A stretch of DNA of 64,000 nucleotides from Aselliscus stoliczkanus. Its lineage: Eukaryota; Chordata; Mammalia; Chiroptera; Hipposideridae. The first letter of the stretch is position 1. The number at the start of each line of letters is the position of its first letter. Below are positions 59,401-64,000 of the stretch, piece after piece. Under the pieces are notes generated by a model. That model did no database searches. It saw only the letters and a program-made list of their open reading frames with translations, and had not been told where the DNA came from. Both the position numbers and the translations under genes were made by a program. The DNA is taken from the NCBI GenBank assembly GCA_033961575.1, contig CM066727.1:149219434-149283433 (forward strand). Direction: 5' to 3'.

Positions 59401-62400
59401 AGTTCTAGTTTCCAGTCTCCATGAGGGCCGTATTCTTATCCCTTTCTTCTCTCCAGAGAAGCTGTACGGTTCCTCAGAAGAAAGATCCTTATTAAAATTG
59501 GGTTGAGAGAGGGATGCTAAGGATGGGAGTGGGAGACTAAGCAGAGGTTTATTATTGGGATATATTTGAGGGGACCTCATTGATATTGATCCTCATAATC
59601 TGGCAGCAACTGCATTGTACCAGTCTCTTCAGTTTTCTGACCTCAAGTTTTGGGCAAATACCTGCTCTAATCTTGTATCTTTTTTCCTATCTTTTGGCAT
59701 AGTTTAAACAATGCCATGTATGAAGATTACACACAGTCCTGAAATACATTTTTTCTCTGCAGAAGCCAAATCTTCTACTATTCCACTGGGATAAGTGTGG
59801 GAATCGTGGCCTCTCTGCTAATCATCATTTTCATACTGTCCAAGTTTATGCCCAAGGTAAGTGGCAGAACACTCATATGTAGTTAGGATGAGCTTGGCTA
59901 GTTGAAGGACTATTTTCTTGAGTAATATTACAGCACTGAAAATGTGCATTGACTGCTGATAAGCCAGTGTCCTACTCTTTCTTTGATTCAGAAAGGCACT
60001 TTCCGGGATGAAACTTGGAGTCTGATTACATACAAACTCACCCTTTTTATTTAAAATTCTATACTCAGTGGGGGATTAAAGTCTTTTTTCTATGTGCTAA
60101 TAACATAGTCAGGCTTTTAAGTTATTTAGCATCTAATTTTCCCAGTGTTCTTTTCAGACTGTACCATTTTAAATATAAAGAACACTTTTTTTTTTTCTTT
60201 TTGAGGGCAGTGTCACTGGCCCTCATATGTGGGACCCAAACTGGGGCTGCTGGCTTCCCAAGCCAGCGCTTAACCACCGCGCCACTCGGCTGGCCCTAAA
60301 GAACACTTTTTAAAAGATGATTTTTAGGAGGTTGAATTTTTTTTTTTTAATCACAGTTCCATTTTGTTTTTATGTGTGGAAAACCTATTGTAACTTTTGT
60401 GCTTTCACTTCTACTTTATTTTAGAAAAGTCCCATTTACATCATCCTTGTGGGAGGCTGGTCCTTTTCGCTGTACCTTATTCAACTAGTATTTAAAAATT
60501 TACAAGAGATCTGGAAGTGTTACTGGCAGTATCTTTTAAGTAAGTGTTGTCAGTTTTCCTTTCCTTTTTATATGTTTATAGACTGTTTTATTTAATTTGA
60601 TCATGTTGCTTATAGGAGTTTAATGGTCTATGCCATTTTACTAATTTTTTTTTTTTTTTAAGCTGAGCCATCCTGCTACCTGTTGGCAGCTCAGTAGCAG
60701 CTCAGCTTGGGCTGGGCGTTGAACTGCTGTTGCTCAAAGCTCAGCTTGCACTCTTAAGTGAGCTCTTAACCAACTGAGCAACTTGGCCGGCCCCCCATTT
60801 TACTAACTTTTAAGAGTCATAGTTCTTCACTTATTTCTATCCCTTCTAAAGTTGTCACCTTCTCTTGAATTAAAATGATGTTGCTAGGGAGAAGACTTTA
60901 ATTTGTTGGTGTCATATATTGTTTTTTTTGTTTTTGTTTTTTTTTTAAAGATTTTATTGGGGAATTGGCGGAGGGGAACAGCGTTGGGGAATCGGGGAAG
61001 GGGAACAGACAAGTTGCTGTATTTTTGTTCTTCAGTTTAGTTGCGGAGGATGTTGCTTCACTGTTGGTATCGTCATTGCGCTCTTCCCGGATGAGGCAGA
61101 TCGGTCGCTGGCCTCTGGATGTCGCTCACCGCGGCTGTTGGCAGCTCATGCTTGGCTGCCAGCCGCTCACGCTGGCTGAGGGCCACTCACTGTAGCCTAT
61201 GGCAGCCCACTGCAGCAGGGGCTGCAGCCCACACCATCACTGGGGCTCGCACAGCCCAGCTCCAGGTGGAGCTGTTGTTAGCTGTAGAGGGCAGTGTCAC
61301 TCACCCTCATGTGGGATCCGAACCGGGGCCGCTGGCATCCCAAAACCAGTGCTTAACCAATGCGCCACTCGGCCGGCCCATATATTGGTTTTTTTAAACA
61401 GACTATTTATATTCTAGAGTTGTTCAACATTTCAACCAGATAAATTTGGGACAACCGAAAGGATAGAAGATTAAAGAGACAAATATACCTGAATAATGAA
61501 AAAAAGTGAATAACTGAGTAAAAATCTTGTCCATTTTCCTGGTCTATATAGTGAATTTACTGCTGCTCCCCACACAGGTTATTTTTACCAGTTATTGGTA
61601 AAAAAGAATGTCTTCTGATAACTCTTGTCATAGGCTATGTCCTTGCAGTTGGATTCATGAGTTTTGCAGTCTGTTACAAGTATGGGCCCTTGGAGAATGA
61701 ACGAAGTATCAACCTGCTGACCTGGACCTTGCAGCTGATGGGCCTGTGTTTCATGTATTCTGGTATCCAGATACCACACATTGCCCTTGCCATTATCATC
61801 ATTGCCCTGTGTACTAAGAACCTGGAGTACCCTATTCGGTGGCTGTACATCACATACAGGTGACTGAAAGGCAATGTAACTATTGAAACGTGCAATGTGG
61901 GATGCAGTTGCAGCAAAAGGATACAGAGATGTTGACTTGAGAGCCTCTTTGTTAATGAAAATTTATTGTATCTGCTTTTGTTCCCTCCCGAATCTTTTTT
62001 TTTTAGATTCTGTATAGACATGTTTATAATTTTATTCCAGTTATTTTATATAAAAATATCCAATAAAGTGTCATGTGTTCGTGTTACCACTAGGTGGTGC
62101 AAAGTATATATTACTTTTATATCACATGCCTCAGATCATCTGGTTTCAGATTATTTCACATTTACTCTCAGTTTGCTCTGGGAGTGCTATTCTTAATTTA
62201 AGATGTAAATCATAGCATGTTATTACCTTGCATAGTGAATAGGTTCTGAGGTTGTCTATGGTTGTTTTATTAACAGATAGTCAAGAGGATTCCTTCTGTT
62301 TGGGGATCCAAGTTAATGGACCACAATCTTATACCATCATTTTCTTGTCATTTTTCCAGTTACTGGAAAATAAATATTTTATCTATCATTTATTGGAAAA

Positions 62401-63704
62401 TATTCACACTAGTGAATAATACTGACTTCTCTGACTTGTCACTCATAGCCTAACCTGTCAAGAGTACCTTATAACTAAAGATATCTGTGGAAGAAAGGGG
62501 GGAGTGATGACTCTTAAAGTTCAGGCTCTGTGCTGTGTGCTTGACCCACTGAAGGGAGCTAGAGGTAAGGGTGGACATAGATTACTAATTAATGATTCAT
62601 GATGTTATTTTGGTGAGTACAGAAAGATGTGTAAGGCAACAGAAAAGACTCTCCCCCGTCGTCTCCTGACAGAAGAAGAGTATCGGATACAAGGAGAGGT
62701 GGAGACCCGAAAGGCTTTAGAGGAGCTTCGAGAATATTGTAACAGTCCAGACTGCTCTGCCTGGAAGACTGTTTCACGAATCCAGTCTCCAAAGAGGTAA
62801 ACTCTTGGCCAGATATGCCAAGCATCTCTTAGGGTAATTGTGACATTGAGTTTTAACAGAGATCATACTTCTAGATAATCATTTGTACTTGTAGCTTTTT
62901 TCCCCCTGTTCATCTAGGAGTAGTTAAGAGAAAAGTATGTTAAGCAGTATCCTGTTTTCTGGTTCCTTAAGGAACTACCTACTCTAGCTTTGATTGTAAT
63001 ATTGAGACGAGAAGACTCCAATACCATATTAAGTTTCCCCTCTGAGTTTTGCATTGCTCTCTGAGTGTTTGTTTTTTTCCCCCATTTTTTTGGGAGAGAG
63101 GGGTGGGTTTTTGTTTTTTCCTCCTTTTTATTTGGGAGCAACTATATCAATGAATATGTGAAGCTTCAATTTGGAATCCTGATGGCATAAAGTTTATAGG
63201 GCCATAAATGAATGTGTAATGACCCTTAGTCTTCTCTTATCAGGATTATGGATGACTAAAGGAACCTTAGCACTTCCATAACTAAAATACATAGTTAGTG
63301 CTTATCAAGCAGGATGGGTTGCAGGGGATGTTGGCCTATGATCCCAGCTTTCCTTTTCTCCTTACGTCTTGCTTAAGCCTATTTAACTGTGAGAGTAAGG
63401 ACAGGGCTGTTATCTAGACACAATATAATTTGAGCAGTGAGCATATCAAGAGTTTCAATTTATTCTTATTTTGAAAGAAAACCAGGAAGGACAGAAGATT
63501 CCTAATGAGTATTATCTTCTCTTTTCTAGATTTGCTGACTTTGTGGAAGGTTCTTTTCACCTCACACCAAATGAGGTTTCTGTCCATGAGCAGGAATATG
63601 GATTAGGAAGCATTATTGCCCAGGATGAAAGCTTTGAAGAAACATCCTCTGAGGACTCAGATTCTCACTACCCTGCTATCACACAGAACAACTTCCTGAC
63701 TTAG
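42604..63704 (+). CDS. NEMP1: NEMP1 (TMEM194A), nuclear envelope integral membrane protein 1 (9 coding exons)
   Basis: Multipass inner nuclear membrane protein linked in the literature to nuclear-envelope stiffness, fertility and Ran interaction. Exons: 42604-42730, 53028-53152, 54319-54538, 58639-58711, 59763-59856, 60425-60539, 61634-61859, 62623-62796, 63530-63704. All have GT-AG introns; the frame closes at TAG 63702-63704, giving 442 residues (human 444). The N terminus [11 protein letters not shown] leads into a Leu-rich signal peptide (about residues 27-43). A lumenal domain follows ([30 protein letters not shown]). About five membrane segments lie in exons 4-7, starting [19 protein letters not shown] nucleoplasmic tail in exons 8-9 includes [20 protein letters not shown] and ends AITQNNFLT. 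An upstream GTG in the same frame is not needed; ATG 42604 matches the family start. No breaks seen. Confidence 0.95.
44165..45000 (-). repeat. NEMP1: Old L1 remnant (reverse)
   Basis: AGTTTACACCACTATCAGCA and GACCCTTGCCAGCACTGG are hallmarks of L1M-type 3' sequence read in reverse. Heavily decayed. Confidence 0.65.
45005..45235 (-). repeat. NEMP1: Truncated long tRNA-derived SINE
   Basis: The tail part only (AAGATTTTGGGGAATTGGGG onward). It stops in CAAACCAGCAGCC before a TTTA repeat. Confidence 0.75.
45256..45355 (-). repeat. NEMP1: Short tRNA-derived SINE
   Basis: GAGGGCAGTGTCAGTGGCCC to CTACTCGGCCGGCCC. Confidence 0.88.
45448..45524 (-). repeat. NEMP1: Short tRNA-derived SINE with internal deletion
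   Basis: About 25 bp of the middle is missing between the GGGACCCGAACCTGGGCCC and AACCACCACGCC parts. CACAGGCTTTT flanks both sides. Confidence 0.85.
45558..45640. mobile_element. NEMP1: Mariner-type MITE, copy 2
   Basis: 83 bp with ends GTTGTCGGAAAAGTCGTGAC and its imperfect complement, flanked by TA at 45556-45557 and 45641-45642. Clearly the same family as 37570-37650. Confidence 0.87.
46110..46212 (+). repeat. NEMP1: Short tRNA-derived SINE
   Basis: GGGCCGGCCGAGTGGCGCGG to CACTGCCCTC and poly(A). The anticodon-stem region is slightly shortened. Confidence 0.9.
46530..46651 (-). repeat. NEMP1: Short tRNA-derived SINE
   Basis: Poly(T), then GAGGGCAGCGTCACTGGCCC to CGCGCCACTCGGCCAGCCC. 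TTGAAGTTTTT on both flanks. Confidence 0.9.
47499..47648 (-). repeat. NEMP1: tRNA-derived SINE, ~150-bp subfamily
   Basis: GCTGAGCCATCCTGCCACCT to GAGCCATTCGGCCGGCCC, within the L1. ATGTACCACAGTTTCTT at 47482-47498 and 47649-47665. Confidence 0.92.
48560..48679 (-). repeat. NEMP1: Short tRNA-derived SINE
   Basis: Within the L1. TCCAATGTAAATTCTT on both flanks. Confidence 0.92.
49825..49940 (-). repeat. NEMP1: Short tRNA-derived SINE
   Basis: CCTCATTTCCTTTT at 49811-49824 and 49941-49954 are the target duplications. Confidence 0.92.
50100..51830 (-). repeat. NEMP1: Old L1 remnant (reverse), split by a SINE
   Basis: L1-type 3' sequence with CTGGCAACCACTAATCTACT and GAGTGGAATTGCTGGGCCAT, resuming after the SINE at 51447 with TTATCAGATATATGATTTG. 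Confidence 0.8.
50998..51446 (-). repeat. NEMP1: Long tRNA-derived SINE
   Basis: AAAGATTTTATTGGGGAATT to CCACTCGGCCGGCC. CTGGATACTAGATTCTTT on both flanks. Confidence 0.93.
51838..51900. repeat. NEMP1: TG dinucleotide microsatellite
   Basis: About 28 TG units with a few interruptions near the end. Confidence 0.95.
52105..52218 (+). repeat. NEMP1: Short tRNA-derived SINE (near-consensus copy)
   Basis: GGGCCGGCCGAGTGGCGCAG head, intact B-box GGTTCGGGTCC, poly(A). AGTGGTCACCTTAA at 52091-52104 and 52219-52232. Confidence 0.95.
52495..52845 (+). repeat. NEMP1: MIR SINE split by a short SINE (about 52563-52698)
   Basis: MIR halves GGGTGTGAATCTCAGTTATG and CAATTTCCTTATTTGTGAAA are separated by a reverse short SINE. 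AAAT(A/T)CATTTTTCT flanks that insertion. Confidence 0.85.
53440..53485. repeat. NEMP1: AC dinucleotide microsatellite
   Basis: About 22 AC units in NEMP1 intron 2. Confidence 0.95.
55150..55514 (-). repeat. NEMP1: Degenerate dimeric tRNA-derived SINE
   Basis: Contains GTTGTCCTTCAATCTTAGTT, CACCATCCCATGTGGGAGTC and two decayed heads. TTTGTGC(T/C) flanks. More diverged than its relatives, so older. Confidence 0.75.
56174..56576 (-). repeat. NEMP1: Long tRNA-derived SINE
   Basis: AGATTTTATTGGGGAATTGG to CCACTCGGCCGGCC. CCAACATTGCCTTTT on both flanks. Confidence 0.92.
56690..56799 (+). repeat. NEMP1: Short tRNA-derived SINE
   Basis: GGGCCGGCCGAGTGGCACAG to CACTGCCCTC and poly(A). GAAAATTTCA on both flanks. 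Confidence 0.92.
57574..58490. mobile_element. NEMP1: Palindromic mariner fragment (two transposase 3' halves in inverted arrangement)
   Basis: Ends are inverted (ATGAGGTGTGATC at 57574-57586; its complement at 58478-58490). The left arm encodes, on the minus strand (57692-57991), a mariner transposase C-terminal region with the catalytic-type YSPDLAPC motif. The right arm carries the same region on the plus strand with frame breaks. No N-terminal transposase half is present. Confidence 0.75.
60190..60296 (-). repeat. NEMP1: Short tRNA-derived SINE
   Basis: TAAAGAACACTTTTT on both flanks; between exons 5 and 6. Confidence 0.92.
60645..60794 (-). repeat. NEMP1: tRNA-derived SINE, ~150-bp subfamily
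   Basis: Same layout as 47499-47648 (GCTGAGCCATCCTGCTACCT to GCAACTTGGCCGGCC). CCATTTTACTAA on both flanks. Confidence 0.9.
60922..61378 (-). repeat. NEMP1: Long tRNA-derived SINE
   Basis: AAAGATTTTATTGGGGAATT to CCACTCGGCCGGCC, with CATATATTG on both flanks. It lies about 250 bp before exon 7. Confidence 0.93.
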
Positions 63705-64000
63705 GTGGTGGTCAGTTATTTTTATGTGGACTGGCTTGGTACCCTGATGGTCCATGTTGCATGTATTGTGCAAACTGCTTCTCAACTCTTTGAAACAGAG
63801 TGAGATAGTGCAGAAATTCTCTCACTGAAATTAGAGGCCTGAATAGGCCTGCCTCTAGAAATGACCGTGGTGTTCTCTGTGGGATCCCCAAGGAATGAGA
63901 ATGGATAAAGTAATGAATGCTTCCCATTGGTTAAGCTGTCAGCTCACCTTTTATGTTTCCAAAGAACCTGGATGAGCACAGCTAGCACAGCATTCTAGCT
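63705..64000 (+). other. NEMP1: NEMP1 3' UTR (continues past the window)
   Basis: Sequence after the TAG at 63702-63704. No AATAAA is seen before the window ends, so the polyadenylation site lies to the right. Confidence 0.75.

Noticed and set aside
1..64000. Bacterial-type systems (CRISPR, operons, IS elements)
   Set aside because: Spliced genes, MIR/L1/SINE content and poly(A) signals show this is mammalian DNA. No regular spacer array exists; the short tandem repeats are microsatellites.

Overview
The window is mammalian nuclear DNA. It holds three multi-exon genes with GT-AG introns, CpG-rich promoters, MIR/L2/L1 remnants and many tRNA-derived SINEs. Gene content and order match the human 12q13.3 block in reverse orientation: STAT6 (+), NAB2 (-), NEMP1/TMEM194A (+). 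The abundant SINE family has a head starting GGGCCGGCCGAGTGGCGC and either a short tail ending in CTGCCCTC-poly(A) or a long tail ending in CCCCAATAAAATCTTT. With young mariner MITEs, this looks to me like a bat, possibly a rhinolophoid; I infer this from remembered repeat types and have not confirmed it.

Layout. 1-14,490 is intergenic and repeat-rich: MIR, L2-like, an L1 3' end shredded by at least six nested insertions at 3.65-7.34 kb, an MLT1-like LTR at 12 kb and TG/AC microsatellites. LRP1, the expected next gene, is not visible and should lie to the left. 14,490-27,600 is STAT6: one non-coding exon with a TG repeat plus 21 coding exons, 846 codons from the family-standard ATG. 27,550-33,480 is NAB2 on the minus strand: seven coding exons, 525 codons, exactly the human length, with a CpG-island promoter. 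33,900-42,280 is intergenic: a second CpG-rich block with EGR-type sites, then repeats. 42,280-64,000 is NEMP1: nine coding exons, 442 codons, a 10.3-kb TE-filled first intron, and a 3' UTR that leaves the window.

Functional picture. STAT6 is the IL-4/IL-13 transcription factor. NAB2 is the corepressor of EGR1/EGR2. NEMP1 is an inner nuclear membrane protein. They do not form one pathway. STAT6 and NAB2 are convergent, and their poly(A) hexamers sit back to back in a 13-bp near-palindrome. Five perfect EGR 9-mers upstream of NAB2 fit its known EGR1 feedback loop.

I see no undescribed multi-gene system. The best unusual signals are an in-frame upstream ATG that would lengthen STAT6 by seven residues, the shared STAT6/NAB2 polyadenylation palindrome, the EGR-site cluster, a palindromic (3'-to-3') mariner fragment inside a Tigger remnant flanked by a 20-bp duplication, a repeated promoter module at NEMP1, and a small mariner-type MITE present twice. 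Exon borders were placed by reading splice consensus and checking frame continuity by hand; repeat family names and edges come from memory and are approximate.
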